Shown piece after piece: positions 1-9,352 of a DNA stretch of 64,000 bases (its first letter is position 1; every line of letters begins with the position of its first letter). The stretch is taken from positions 1-64,000 of the forward strand of contig JAMCUL010000019.1 in NCBI GenBank assembly GCA_023381355.1, written 5' to 3'. The notes under the pieces were generated by a model. The model had not been told where the DNA came from and did not search any database. It was given only the letters and a program-made list of their open reading frames with translations. Origin of the DNA: Thermoplasmatota archaeon. Lineage in GTDB: Archaea; Thermoplasmatota; Thermoplasmata; Thermoplasmatales; Thermoplasmataceae. A program made the position numbers and the translations under genes.

Positions 1-83
1 AGAGGATCGCATGGATGAACTCAGAAATATTCAGAAGGAGAGGCAAAAGAGAAACAGCACTAAAGGAAAGATAAATAAATCGG

Positions 84-437
84 ATGCAATTACATGATTA
101 CCATAGAACTTTTTTCATAGAAGGATACATGACAAGAAAAGAAGAGATGAGAAAGGTATCCAGAGACTGTTATGTATCATACAGGGGAAACAGGTATTCT
201 GTTCCATGGAAATATGCAGGTAGAGAGTGCAGGATCATAGAGGAATCATCCATTATCAAAATAGAGATTGATTCCATTGTTGCTGCATCTCATGAGATCA
301 TTACAGGAACTGGAAGGATATCAAGGAAGAAGGAACATTTTGAAGGTCTTCTTAAAGCAGTTAGGGAAGAGAATTTAGCAATATATGAACAGCATGTTGA
401 AACACGTGATCTGAAGAGATATGAAGAGGTGATATGA
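84..437 (+). CDS. IstA-type transposase, C-terminal portion (5' part truncated, frameshifted or outside window)
   Basis: Translated 'RKVSRDCYVSYRGNRYSVPWKYAGRE', typical of the IstA C-terminal domain; directly followed by istB with ATGA-type overlap. Confidence 0.8.
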   Translation: MQLHDYHRTFFIEGYMTRKEEMRKVSRDCYVSYRGNRYSVPWKYAGRECRIIEESSIIKIEIDSIVAASHEIITGTGRISRKKEHFEGLLKAVREENLAIYEQHVETRDLKRYEEVI

Positions 438-1195
438 TGGATTCATACGAAAAGGTTCATGAATATTTATCAAGGCTTGGACTCACAACAATTGAGAATA
501 CAATAGACAGCTATCTTGAAACATCCCATGACAGACCATTCATGGAGATACTCGATCATCTTCTCTCAGAGGAATTGAAACATAAGATATCAAGGAAGAC
601 AGAGAACATGCTTAAATGGTCAGGATTTCCTTTTCATAAAACAATGGATGATTTTGATTTCTCATTCCAGCCATCCATTGACAGATCTGTAATTGATGAA
701 CTCATGACAATGAGGTATATACACAACAATGAGAATGTTGTATTCCTGGGACCACCAGGTGTTGGAAAGACTCATCTTTCCATTGCACTTGGAATGAGAT
801 CAATCATGTCAGATATACCTGCATATTACATATCTGCAGTGAAGCTTGTGCAGACATTGAAGAGAGATTATGATCTGAAGAGACTTGAATATCGCATAAA
901 GACATATTCAAGATTCAAGCTCATGATAGTGGATGAGATTGGATACCTTCCATTGACAAGGGAAGAATCCAATCTCTTTTTCCAGTTCGTATCATCAAGA
1001 TATGAGAAGAGATCAACCATATACACAAGCAATAAATCTTTTTCAGAATGGGGAGAAGTTCTTGGAGATTCAGTAATGGCAGCTGCTGTCCTTGATCGCA
1101 TATTGCATCACTGCACTGTCATAAACATAAAGGGTGAATCTTACAGGCTCAAGGACAGGAAGAAGAATTCATTACAAACAATGAGGAAGGAGTGA
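434..1195 (+). CDS. istB: IstB-like AAA+ ATPase of IS21 family
   Basis: Walker A 'FLGPPGVGKTHLS', Walker B 'LMIVDEIGYLPL', 'YTSNKSFSEWGEVLGD'. Confidence 0.93.
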   Translation: MMDSYEKVHEYLSRLGLTTIENTIDSYLETSHDRPFMEILDHLLSEELKHKISRKTENMLKWSGFPFHKTMDDFDFSFQPSIDRSVIDELMTMRYIHNNENVVFLGPPGVGKTHLSIALGMRSIMSDIPAYYISAVKLVQTLKRDYDLKRLEYRIKTYSRFKLMIVDEIGYLPLTREESNLFFQFVSSRYEKRSTIYTSNKSFSEWGEVLGDSVMAAAVLDRILHHCTVINIKGESYRLKDRKKNSLQTMRKE

Positions 1196-1272
1196 AAAGG
1201 GAATGAAAACTACATATGAAGTGGATCAATTTCAAACCGGCGATTTTGCACAAATCTTGATCGGCGTTTACA

Positions 1273-1427
1273 TTGAGATCAATATACCTTGATCTGAACT
1301 GTTCTAATTCATTTATATTATTACCAATCTCATACTGCTCACCTATGCTTCCATCTTCATTCATTTCCGTAATGTATACGGTACGTTTATGTACATCCAT
1401 TCCAATCAGTATTCTGACCACCTCCAA
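1273..1427 (-). pseudogene. IS110-family transposase N-terminus, truncated by the IS21 element
   Basis: 'ILIGMDVHKRTVYITEMNEDGSIGEQYEIGNNINELEQFRSRYIDLN', typical DEDD/RuvC-like N-terminus; the frame then runs into IS21 terminal sequence. Confidence 0.85.
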
Positions 1428-1605
1428 GTGGTTGGTGAGAGTCTAAAGTCGGAGATATTTCGACAGCCTTCTATTCACCCTTCTTTCAGGGTATTATGTC
1501 GAGACGAAGAGCAGTTAATCTGTAATGCGGCCTCGAAGGCCAAGAGATTAAACGACTGCCTCTCCTACTCTCACGCTGACACCGTCATGCCAACGTGGCC
1601 AAAAG
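1428..1605 (-). ncRNA. Candidate IS110 bridge RNA / left-end non-coding region
   Basis: Non-coding DNA immediately upstream of an IS110 start codon with several inverted repeats: GCAGT-TAATC(1511-1520)/GATTA(1546-1550)+ACTGC(1555-1559) enclosing GGCCT-CGA-AGGCC (1529-1541); ACCCT/AGGGT (1477-1492); GTCG/CGAC (1448-1464). Confidence 0.45.
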
Positions 1606-1960
1606 AACTTTTTTCATGACATCTGCATAGATGATCCAGATTGCCTCCCAATCGCCCATGATCTTTTGCACAGATTAGGTACCTCTTCACAGTTCCATTG
1701 AAATTCCGCATTAAATGATGCATTGGTATACATGCCTGTACACATACTGAACAATCATTACTGGCAAAAACTGATTCAGGTCATGTATTGAGTATTCTTC
1801 CTCGGTAATTGTGTTCCATGTCTTCCTGATAACAGTCCGGATGCCATCAATCCCAGTAAATCAACCATGTTTGAGCAATAAAACTGCATCTTCCGTGACA
1901 ATCATTTGTATCCCAGGTCTTGAAAATTCATGTCGTATAATAGCGAGGAAATAGGTCCCC

Positions 1961-2788
1961 TCATAAATTTGTATAAAACGCCCTCTTCCTTGGAGGAGGA
2001 TTTGCAATCCCGTCAGAAGGGCCATTCTCATTCCTGTATTCCTTGATGTGCACCGGGATCCCGAAAATCTCCATTATACCCTCTGCATCCGGGTCGATTG
2101 TCATCAGGTATTTTCCTTCGAGCCCTGAAATAAGCCTGGAGAGTTCCCTGAAATCACCGGCATCGAAATTTATCTCATACCAGTCAGTGCCGGAATAGGG
2201 TGGATCAAAGTAGAAGAAAACATTCCTGTCGTCATACTTCTTCACAAGATCACGGAAATCCATATTCTCTATTTTCCATCTTGAAACCCGGTTCTTGATC
2301 ATGTCAAACTGATCAAGTGTCTTTGAAATATAGGACATAGCCGCCTTTTCCTTCTTTGTTGCATAGGTATTCCCCATTCCTCCGAATGTCAGGTTCATTC
2401 CGGTAAGGAAGATTACAGATTCCACATCTTTTTCTGGAATCCCTCTTTCCCTGCCCTTTATCTTAATAAAATCTTCAACCTCTGGATCAATTGTCCTTTT
2501 TTTCCAGCTCCCCTCTTCCTCCAGGAGTGAACGTCTCTTTTTTACCCCCTCCTTCAGGAGGAAATATATATTTTCAGGCCTTTTTTGAATATTCGTGAAC
2601 ACATTAATGAGATCTGGATTAAGGTCATTATAAACCGTATACCTGCTTTCTATATTCAGGGACACAGAGCCTGAACCTCCAAAGACATCCACAAAAGTCC
2701 TCCTCCCTGATTTCAAATATGATGCCTGTATATCACTCAGAAGGGCTTTCTTGGAGCCCGGGTACTTCATCAGTCTAATATATTCCAT
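1961..2788 (-). CDS. D12-class (Dam-like) N6-adenine DNA methyltransferase
   Basis: N-terminal 'MKYPGSKKALL', 'VDVFGGSGSVSLNI', catalytic 'FYFDPPYSGTDWY'. Confidence 0.88.
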   Translation of the reverse strand: MEYIRLMKYPGSKKALLSDIQASYLKSGRRTFVDVFGGSGSVSLNIESRYTVYNDLNPDLINVFTNIQKRPENIYFLLKEGVKKRRSLLEEEGSWKKRTIDPEVEDFIKIKGRERGIPEKDVESVIFLTGMNLTFGGMGNTYATKKEKAAMSYISKTLDQFDMIKNRVSRWKIENMDFRDLVKKYDDRNVFFYFDPPYSGTDWYEINFDAGDFRELSRLISGLEGKYLMTIDPDAEGIMEIFGIPVHIKEYRNENGPSDGIANPPPRKRAFYTNL

Positions 2789-2958
2789 TGCTGGAGGTAT
2801 ATTATGTGGTGGTTAAATATATTATTGAATGCATGGTGGTGATTTAATTCAACCGGATTGCGCACAGTCATTGTTTTGTGCAGATAGCATGGAATTACAA
2901 TATAGTTCATACGAAATATGTAGCCAATGTTTAAGTAAATTCTCAATCTCACGTTTTT

Positions 2959-3888
2959 ATGGCAATCGATCCGGGTCTGCAGAAGGCTATTGAATTATCC
3001 AAAATGATGGAACCATGGAAGTTTACTGAAGATATGGTTGTCGCCCTGAGAAAGAATCTGGATGAATCTTACAGGGAACCATATACAGAGAGGATAAACA
3101 GTGTCAGTGACCTGAAGATAAGATATTCCGATATTACGCTTGATGCACGTCTTTATGAGCCTGATACCCCTGGTGACGGAATTATAATCTTTTTTCATGG
3201 GGGAGGGTTTGTTTTCGACTCGATTGACTCTCACGACAATGTGTGCCGGATAATTGCAAACTCATCTTCATTCAGGGTTCTTTCAGTTGGATATCGGCTG
3301 GCACCAGAAAACAGGTTCCCTTCAGCGGTTGAGGATGCTTTCAATTCATTCCTCTGGGTTTATGAAAGAAGTGAAGAGATGGGGATAGACAGGAACAAGA
3401 TTGCAATCATGGGTGATAGTTCAGGAGGAAACCTTTGTGGGGCAGCAAGCCTGATGCTAAGGGATCGCGGGAAGCCAATGCCAAAAATACAGGTCATGGT
3501 ATACCCATTCGTGGGTGTTGACCAGTCCTCATTCTCCATGAGAGAGTATACGAAAGGATACAGGCTGGACAGGGAGATGCTCTTATGGATTGCATCAATG
3601 TACCTGAGGACGCCGGAAGACATGGTTTCACCATACTTCTCACTTTTCGCTGCTGATGATTTCAGGGGTATAGAGGAGACCATTATTGTAACCGGTGAAT
3701 ATGATCCTCTGAGGGATATGGGTGAAAGCCTTGCAGACAGGATGATCAAGGAAGGCGTAAGTGTAACATCATTCAGGTGCCTTGGAATGGTACACGGGTT
3801 CGTGAATTTCACTGGCATATCACCATCTGCAAGGAATTTTCTCGAAATGATATCATATATTACAGGAAGAAGGCTTTCAGGAAAGTAG
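2959..3888 (+). CDS. Alpha/beta hydrolase, HSL-family esterase/lipase
   Basis: 'FFHGGGFVF' oxyanion motif, 'GDSSGGNLCGA' nucleophile elbow. Confidence 0.9.
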   Translation: MAIDPGLQKAIELSKMMEPWKFTEDMVVALRKNLDESYREPYTERINSVSDLKIRYSDITLDARLYEPDTPGDGIIIFFHGGGFVFDSIDSHDNVCRIIANSSSFRVLSVGYRLAPENRFPSAVEDAFNSFLWVYERSEEMGIDRNKIAIMGDSSGGNLCGAASLMLRDRGKPMPKIQVMVYPFVGVDQSSFSMREYTKGYRLDREMLLWIASMYLRTPEDMVSPYFSLFAADDFRGIEETIIVTGEYDPLRDMGESLADRMIKEGVSVTSFRCLGMVHGFVNFTGISPSARNFLEMISYITGRRLSGK

Positions 3889-3932
3889 AATATTTTAATT
3901 ATCCCTGATGAATCCAGAAAAAATGATCTGAG

Positions 3933-5276
3933 ATGGACAATGACAATTCAGTCCCGCTGAGTTACAGCAGGAGATGGCGACTCTGGTATTCTTCATACAT
4001 ATCTTCCAACCTTTCTGCGGGACTTTTAAATCCCATGATACCACTCTTCATCTCGATCTATTTTGATCGCTCTGTCATTTTTGTCGGGATAGCCTCGTCC
4101 CTATCATCATTATCTTCTGTAATTGCTCTGATCCTCTGGGGGAATATCTCAGATAATGTGAAGAGGAGGAAAATATTCGTGCTGATTGGATTCCTGGGCA
4201 GCTTTGTATCTCTGTTCCTGATTGCGTTCATTTATACCATTTACGAATACATAGGCGTCCTTGTGATGTACCAGTTCTTCGCAATGGCATCTGTACCGGT
4301 CTCCACCCTTCTTGTCATAGAGAATGAGAACGAAAGCCAGTGGGCAAGGGTTGTGGGAAGTTTCAGCGCAATTTCCACTATTGGCACGGTGCTCGGACTT
4401 GCATTCGGGCTTGTCATTGTAATACAGAACCCGGATTCGATCTCAGTACTAAAAAATATATACCTGATCTCGTCACTATTTTACCTGGTCTCATTCGTAC
4501 TTGCATTCTTTCTGCTGAGGGAATCCACCGTGACGGTAAGAAGGAATTCCATACCGGAAATATTTTCCCTCAGGATGTTTGAACGAAGCAGGTATGCACC
4601 ATCCTATGTTATTCATATTATCAGGCTTTTTGGAAAGAAGAGCCCAGAAAAGATATCCAGTGATCTGAAACTCTATCTTTTGGTATGTATCATGCTTATG
4701 CTCGGATTCCAGCTCTTCTTCACGCCGTATCCTGTTCTTCTCATAGAGAGATTCAATGCAAGCGAGCCGGAAGTATATATGATGTATCTCCTCAACAGCG
4801 CTTTTTCTGTTATCTCTTTCAGGATGTCCTCGGGCTATATCAGGAAGAGGAGCCTTGAAAGGGCCATGTACCTTCCACTCTCATTGAGAGTTGTACTTTT
4901 TTCTGCCACCGCGATCATTCCTTTCTTTGCATTCTATTCATTCCAGATGATGGTGATTGTAATACTTCTCTACGGTTTCATGGGATTCCTGTGGAGCTTC
5001 ATAAGCATCACCCAGATAACCACAGTCACAAGAATGGCATCTTCAAGATTGAGAGGAAGGGCAGTTGGCTACTATAACTCCATACTTGGAGTCGGCCAGA
5101 TTCTTGGAGCCCTGATATCAGGATTCCTAGTTTCGTTTGTTGGATTTGGCTATGATTTCATGATATCTGCAGCAATAGTTCTTCTCGGTCTTGTTGCAGT
5201 GGCCAGGATGGGATTTAAGATAAAATCCCTTGATAGCGTAAAAACACAAATCAACAAGGAAGCTACTTCACAGTGA
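3933..5276 (+). CDS. MFS transporter
   Basis: About 12 hydrophobic segments; 'LWGNISDNVKRRKIFVLIG' MFS loop 2-3 motif. Confidence 0.85.
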   Translation: MDNDNSVPLSYSRRWRLWYSSYISSNLSAGLLNPMIPLFISIYFDRSVIFVGIASSLSSLSSVIALILWGNISDNVKRRKIFVLIGFLGSFVSLFLIAFIYTIYEYIGVLVMYQFFAMASVPVSTLLVIENENESQWARVVGSFSAISTIGTVLGLAFGLVIVIQNPDSISVLKNIYLISSLFYLVSFVLAFFLLRESTVTVRRNSIPEIFSLRMFERSRYAPSYVIHIIRLFGKKSPEKISSDLKLYLLVCIMLMLGFQLFFTPYPVLLIERFNASEPEVYMMYLLNSAFSVISFRMSSGYIRKRSLERAMYLPLSLRVVLFSATAIIPFFAFYSFQMMVIVILLYGFMGFLWSFISITQITTVTRMASSRLRGRAVGYYNSILGVGQILGALISGFLVSFVGFGYDFMISAAIVLLGLVAVARMGFKIKSLDSVKTQINKEATSQ

Positions 5277-7617
5277 TTGAGAAGTCCACTCCTTCCCACT
5301 TTTTCGATTCAGGCCAGTAGAAAGTGAACAGGAGTTCTGTGCTATCATTCTGGGGAGTTTTCAGATCTGCATAAAATACCCCATGATCCGCCATTGCCGA
5401 AGATTTATCGCTGACTGTATGCCATTTATCCCATGAATAGTGCACGGAAAACTGGCTTCCCGAAATGAAGCGTACTGTCCTCCCACTCTCTATCCACCTG
5501 AACCTGTTCTTGAAGCTCCAGATTGAGATGGAGTTCTGTGTTCCATTTTTGGCGTATCTTTCGCTAACCGTTTCAATCCTGTCAAATATCTCACCCTGTT
5601 CAATGGACTTTGCCAGTTTAAGGTATTCAGCGTGTGCCCATACAAGCGGCATGGCTGACCCTGATGGTTTCCCGTTGTAAAGTCCTCTGGATGGTATGTC
5701 ATCTGAATCCCATACCTGCTCGGGTATCATCCCATTTTTGCCGGTCTCTTTTTCCATCACGTGAAGCAGTTTTTCAGCCTCTTCCATGTTGCCTGCGGCC
5801 ATTTCATACATGCCCCTCTCACCCACGAGCAGTGGCCATCCTCTTCCCCTTCCAGTGCCGTCAAACGGCCTTCCGTCATCATGCTCCCCGTACCCATCGT
5901 GATTGTATCTATGCCATACAGGGCCGTTCTTGGTTTCAGTTTTGAGAAGCATATCGATAACTTTCACAGTATTGATTATCCTGGGATCATCCCACGCCCT
6001 AATGCCGAACCTCACCAGTGCAAGAGACCCGGTGCTGATGATGTCAGAGCTTGAGAATAGGTCCTTGCCTCCACTCCTGTTCTTTATGGGTATTATCCCT
6101 CTCTCCCTGTAATCCTGCACGTCCGAAGGCGCAATTCTAATGTAATGCCCCTCAACACCTGCCTGCTTTGCGAATTCCGACCCCTTCACATATGTCCATC
6201 TCTCTATGTTTGAGTTGTATGAATCAGCAACTTCACGGTAGAACTTTGACCTTCTTCCACCCATTGAATCTTCCATCTCCGCGGCACATATCAGTGCAGA
6301 GATCTCCACGCCTATTGTAAAAGGGGAATACCCACCATCCTCTTCCCATCTATCCTGATCTGTGGCAGGACCTGACAGGCATATATAATTTGCCGCCTTC
6401 CTGATCATGTGGATGTAATCCGGCAGGTTAACCAGATCCCTTCTCCACAGCATGTATGCAAGTATTACTGGAAATGCGGCCTCATCCATCTGTATTCCCT
6501 TCCAGTATGGCTTGCCGTCAAGCCACATGTTCTGTGGCCAGTGACCGTCGGGTTCCTGGGTTGATCTCAGGTATGAAAGTGCCTCCATAGAATCCTGGAA
6601 GTCTCCACTTGCGAGCAACGCCTCTGATGCTTCAACCATGTCCCTTGGCCATATGAGATGGTAACCTCCGATATCGTTGTCTCCCTTGGAATAGCCCCAT
6701 GGAATTGATAGACTCGCAATGATTCCGCCCTTGAACTGGAAGCCGGCCTGATGACTCTTTATCACGCTCATGCTTCTCCTGGATAGCCTGTATTTGGATG
6801 TATTGGGAATTTCTCCCTCAAGCGTGGAATAGAATGATTTCCACCTCTCGGTGAAGAGACGGAGCTTGTTTTCCCAGCCCTCGGAGTAGCTCAGGAGTGT
6901 CTTGAGGGCAGCCTCTTCCGGAGTATCTCCGAATCCAATGAAGAAAGTGAATTCCGAGGATTCATTTATCTCGGCAGTCATGGCTATATTTCCATCATTC
7001 GCGTGATCATAGGAGGTGTCCAGCTGAAATTCCTTACTCAGGAGCTGCCATCCGTCTGAATAACCCGAGTATCCAATGCTCATTGCACTCTGTGCCGATG
7101 GCGAGAAGAGGGCCATGAATGCTCCATCCCTTGTTGCAATCATGAACCTGCTTCCCTTGTAATCCATTATCCAGCCGCTATTCCCATAACCGGAATTCTT
7201 GATGTGTGGTGCAGTGAGTGAGTATATTTTCAGGTTCTCTCCAGAGAGATCATTGAACTTTACATGCTCAATCAGGACATCCCTTTCAGGATCTGAGAAC
7301 ACCGTCTTCCTCAATTCATATTTTCCCCCTCTGTGCCTGTTGACAATGATGAATGCGGGAATGCCGTCCTCAATACAGTCGGTTTCAGAATCTGTCTCCC
7401 TTTTCTCCTCTGAAAAGAATTTGTCTCCAACTATGAGATATTCATGATCTCTTGTATTGGCGATATCTATTCTCGGATAGAAAATTTCATTGATTATCCC
7501 ATGAGATACTGTATACCACACCCGACTGGAGGCAGAGATTGCTGATCCAACCCCATCCTTTGCACTAGATGTCCATCTCGGTTCGATTCCCGGCTTTCCT
7601 GGCGGCTCCATTCCCAT
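5263..7617 (-). CDS. Glucoamylase / glucodextranase-like GH15 glycoside hydrolase
   Basis: 'YHLIWPRDMVEASEALLA', 'DGHWPQNMWLDGKPYWKGIQMDEAAFP', 'PVWHRYNHDGYGE', 'GRGWPLLVGERGMYEMAAG'. Confidence 0.93.
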   Translation of the reverse strand: MGMEPPGKPGIEPRWTSSAKDGVGSAISASSRVWYTVSHGIINEIFYPRIDIANTRDHEYLIVGDKFFSEEKRETDSETDCIEDGIPAFIIVNRHRGGKYELRKTVFSDPERDVLIEHVKFNDLSGENLKIYSLTAPHIKNSGYGNSGWIMDYKGSRFMIATRDGAFMALFSPSAQSAMSIGYSGYSDGWQLLSKEFQLDTSYDHANDGNIAMTAEINESSEFTFFIGFGDTPEEAALKTLLSYSEGWENKLRLFTERWKSFYSTLEGEIPNTSKYRLSRRSMSVIKSHQAGFQFKGGIIASLSIPWGYSKGDNDIGGYHLIWPRDMVEASEALLASGDFQDSMEALSYLRSTQEPDGHWPQNMWLDGKPYWKGIQMDEAAFPVILAYMLWRRDLVNLPDYIHMIRKAANYICLSGPATDQDRWEEDGGYSPFTIGVEISALICAAEMEDSMGGRRSKFYREVADSYNSNIERWTYVKGSEFAKQAGVEGHYIRIAPSDVQDYRERGIIPIKNRSGGKDLFSSSDIISTGSLALVRFGIRAWDDPRIINTVKVIDMLLKTETKNGPVWHRYNHDGYGEHDDGRPFDGTGRGRGWPLLVGERGMYEMAAGNMEEAEKLLHVMEKETGKNGMIPEQVWDSDDIPSRGLYNGKPSGSAMPLVWAHAEYLKLAKSIEQGEIFDRIETVSERYAKNGTQNSISIWSFKNRFRWIESGRTVRFISGSQFSVHYSWDKWHTVSDKSSAMADHGVFYADLKTPQNDSTELLFTFYWPESKKWEGVDFSITVK

Positions 7618-7656
7618 GAATAGGCATGCCCTGACCGCTTAATATTCCTTCCTAAT

Positions 7657-8772
7657 TCATAGATAATTTTGAATCCCGCCCGGATAAATGATGGATTCGA
7701 TGGTTTTCTCCTTTTCGACGAGCTTAGCCTGAGTGCTGGCAGTTACGCATACATGTCCCATCTTCCTTTTCCTCCTGGTTTCGCCCTTCCTGTACATGAA
7801 TATGCGAGTTCCGGGAATTTCTCCTATTCTTCTTAGGGATTCCATTGAGAGGGATGTCCCTATAATATTCACTATTCCTGATGGTACGTAGGTCACCGGA
7901 TCATCCATTGGTATGTCACTCACTGCCCTTATGTGATTTTCAAACTGCGAAACGGATGACCCCATAAGTGTATGATGTCCTGTATTGTGAACTCTTGGCG
8001 CATATTCATTGATTATGGGCCCATCCTCAGTGATGAAGAATTCTATTCCCATGATCCCTGTATAATCAAGACTTTTCATGAGTCTGGATGCTATCTCCCT
8101 CATCCTCAGTACCGTTTCTCCATCCTTGATGCCTGTATAATTCCTCACCAGTATGCCCTGCATGTTAAGGTTGTATGATGGCTCGTAAAAGATCTCATTT
8201 CCCTGTGAATCCCTGCCACAGATGATTGACGCTTCCGATGTATAGTCCACAAACTTCTCAACCACGAAATAACCTTTTTCATTTTCAGGAAAATCAATCA
8301 TGTTGTTGTAATAGAACTGCCCCTTCCCGTCATATCCTCCTGAGGACCTTTTTATTACAAATCTTCCAAACCGGGTGGATTTTACAAGGGCATCCTCCGA
8401 TCCAGAGGCAACAATGAAATCTCCAACGGGAAATGAATTATCCCTTAGAAACTCCTTTTCAAGATGCCGCTGCATCTTCAGTTCTATTGATTTGATTCCT
8501 GGCCTGAGTTTGCCCTGACTGGATGCATATTCAATCATCCTCCTGTTTATATGCTCAAACTCAAATGTTACAAAATCTGAGTTGTCTACAAATTTCTCAT
8601 AGTCATTGCCTATGAAATTCTGTGACGCAATTTCTGTTGCTGGATCTCCCATGCTCTCGGAATACACATTGAAGAAAATTGGGAGACCGCGGCTCTCCAG
8701 TATCATCATTGTGCCAAGCTGGCCTGCCCCCCCTATTCCAACCTTACTGAGGAAGTTTTGAGTTCTCGACAT
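7657..8772 (-). CDS. purK: 5-(carboxyamino)imidazole ribonucleotide synthase
   Basis: '[19 protein letters not shown]' ATP-grasp PurK start, '[13 protein letters not shown]'; overlaps purE. Confidence 0.93.
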   Translation of the reverse strand: MSRTQNFLSKVGIGGAGQLGTMMILESRGLPIFFNVYSESMGDPATEIASQNFIGNDYEKFVDNSDFVTFEFEHINRRMIEYASSQGKLRPGIKSIELKMQRHLEKEFLRDNSFPVGDFIVASGSEDALVKSTRFGRFVIKRSSGGYDGKGQFYYNNMIDFPENEKGYFVVEKFVDYTSEASIICGRDSQGNEIFYEPSYNLNMQGILVRNYTGIKDGETVLRMREIASRLMKSLDYTGIMGIEFFITEDGPIINEYAPRVHNTGHHTLMGSSVSQFENHIRAVSDIPMDDPVTYVPSGIVNIIGTSLSMESLRRIGEIPGTRIFMYRKGETRRKRKMGHVCVTASTQAKLVEKEKTIESIIYPGGIQNYL

Positions 8773-9220
8773 TTTCCTTTTCCTTTTCCATGAAGTTCCT
8801 CATCTTGAATGCAAGTTCGGGATATTTAAGCGACAGTATCCTCACTGCAAGAAGTGCCGCATTCTTGGAGTTGTTTATTGCCACCGTTGCAACAGGTATT
8901 CCTGCAGGCATCTGCACTATGGAAAGAAGAGAATCTATTCCCTTAAGTGCCCTGGTTTCCACTGGAACCCCGATCACTGGAAGCGTGGTTATTGATGCAA
9001 CCATCCCTGGGAGATGTGCTGCCCCTCCGGCACCTGCTATTATTATTTCAACTCCCCTCGAACTCGCCTTTTCAGCGTATTCAAACATCATCCTTGGAGT
9101 CCTGTGTGCGGATACAACTTTCTGCTCACAGTCAACCTGGAAATTCCTCAGGGTCTCGCAGGCAGCCTTCATAACCTCATAATCAGACTGACTGCCCATA
9201 ATTACAGCTACTTTCGGCAT
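8744..9220 (-). CDS. purE: 5-(carboxyamino)imidazole ribonucleotide mutase
   Basis: '[17 protein letters not shown]', '[15 protein letters not shown]', '[17 protein letters not shown]'. Confidence 0.96.
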   Translation of the reverse strand: MPKVAVIMGSQSDYEVMKAACETLRNFQVDCEQKVVSAHRTPRMMFEYAEKASSRGVEIIIAGAGGAAHLPGMVASITTLPVIGVPVETRALKGIDSLLSIVQMPAGIPVATVAINNSKNAALLAVRILSLKYPELAFKMRNFMEKEKENVENSKLPQ

Positions 9221-9352
9221 GCCTGTATATGGACATATCTTTTATAAAGAATCTGTGGTTTTACTCCGATGCGATGTGGAGCCTACAGATACTGTCATGA
9301 AAAAATGCACTACCCGGATTGATTCAAGTAGCGGGATGCAGGCACTGTAATT

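Larger units (their letters stand above)
1..1272 (+). mobile_element. IS21-family insertion sequence, right part (left end outside window)
   Basis: istA C-terminal ORF followed by istB; terminal-repeat-like sequence 'tcaaaccggcgattttgcacaaatcttgatcggcgtttaca' ends about 1272, exactly where an IS110 coding frame resumes on the - strand. Confidence 0.8.

Noticed and set aside
105-1617. 14-bp direct repeat AGAACTTTTTTCAT at 105-118 and 1604-1617
   Set aside because: T-rich and inside the istA coding region at one copy; does not match the IS21 right boundary (about 1272), so not a convincing target-site duplication.
1620-1960. Possible transposase remnant on minus strand ('...NTITEEEYSIHDLNQFLPVMIVQYVYRH...')
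   Set aside because: Stops in all frames and I could not match it to a specific family; left unannotated.
7560-7610. tRNA T-arm-like string 'ctcggttcgattcccggc'
   Set aside because: Flanking sequence does not form acceptor, D or anticodon arms and it lies within the well-supported GH15 coding sequence.
9221-9352. Possible small RNA between purE and sua5 (ACTACCCGG...TAGCGGG)
   Set aside because: Only a weak, imperfect hairpin; no promoter/terminator or family match can be supported by eye.
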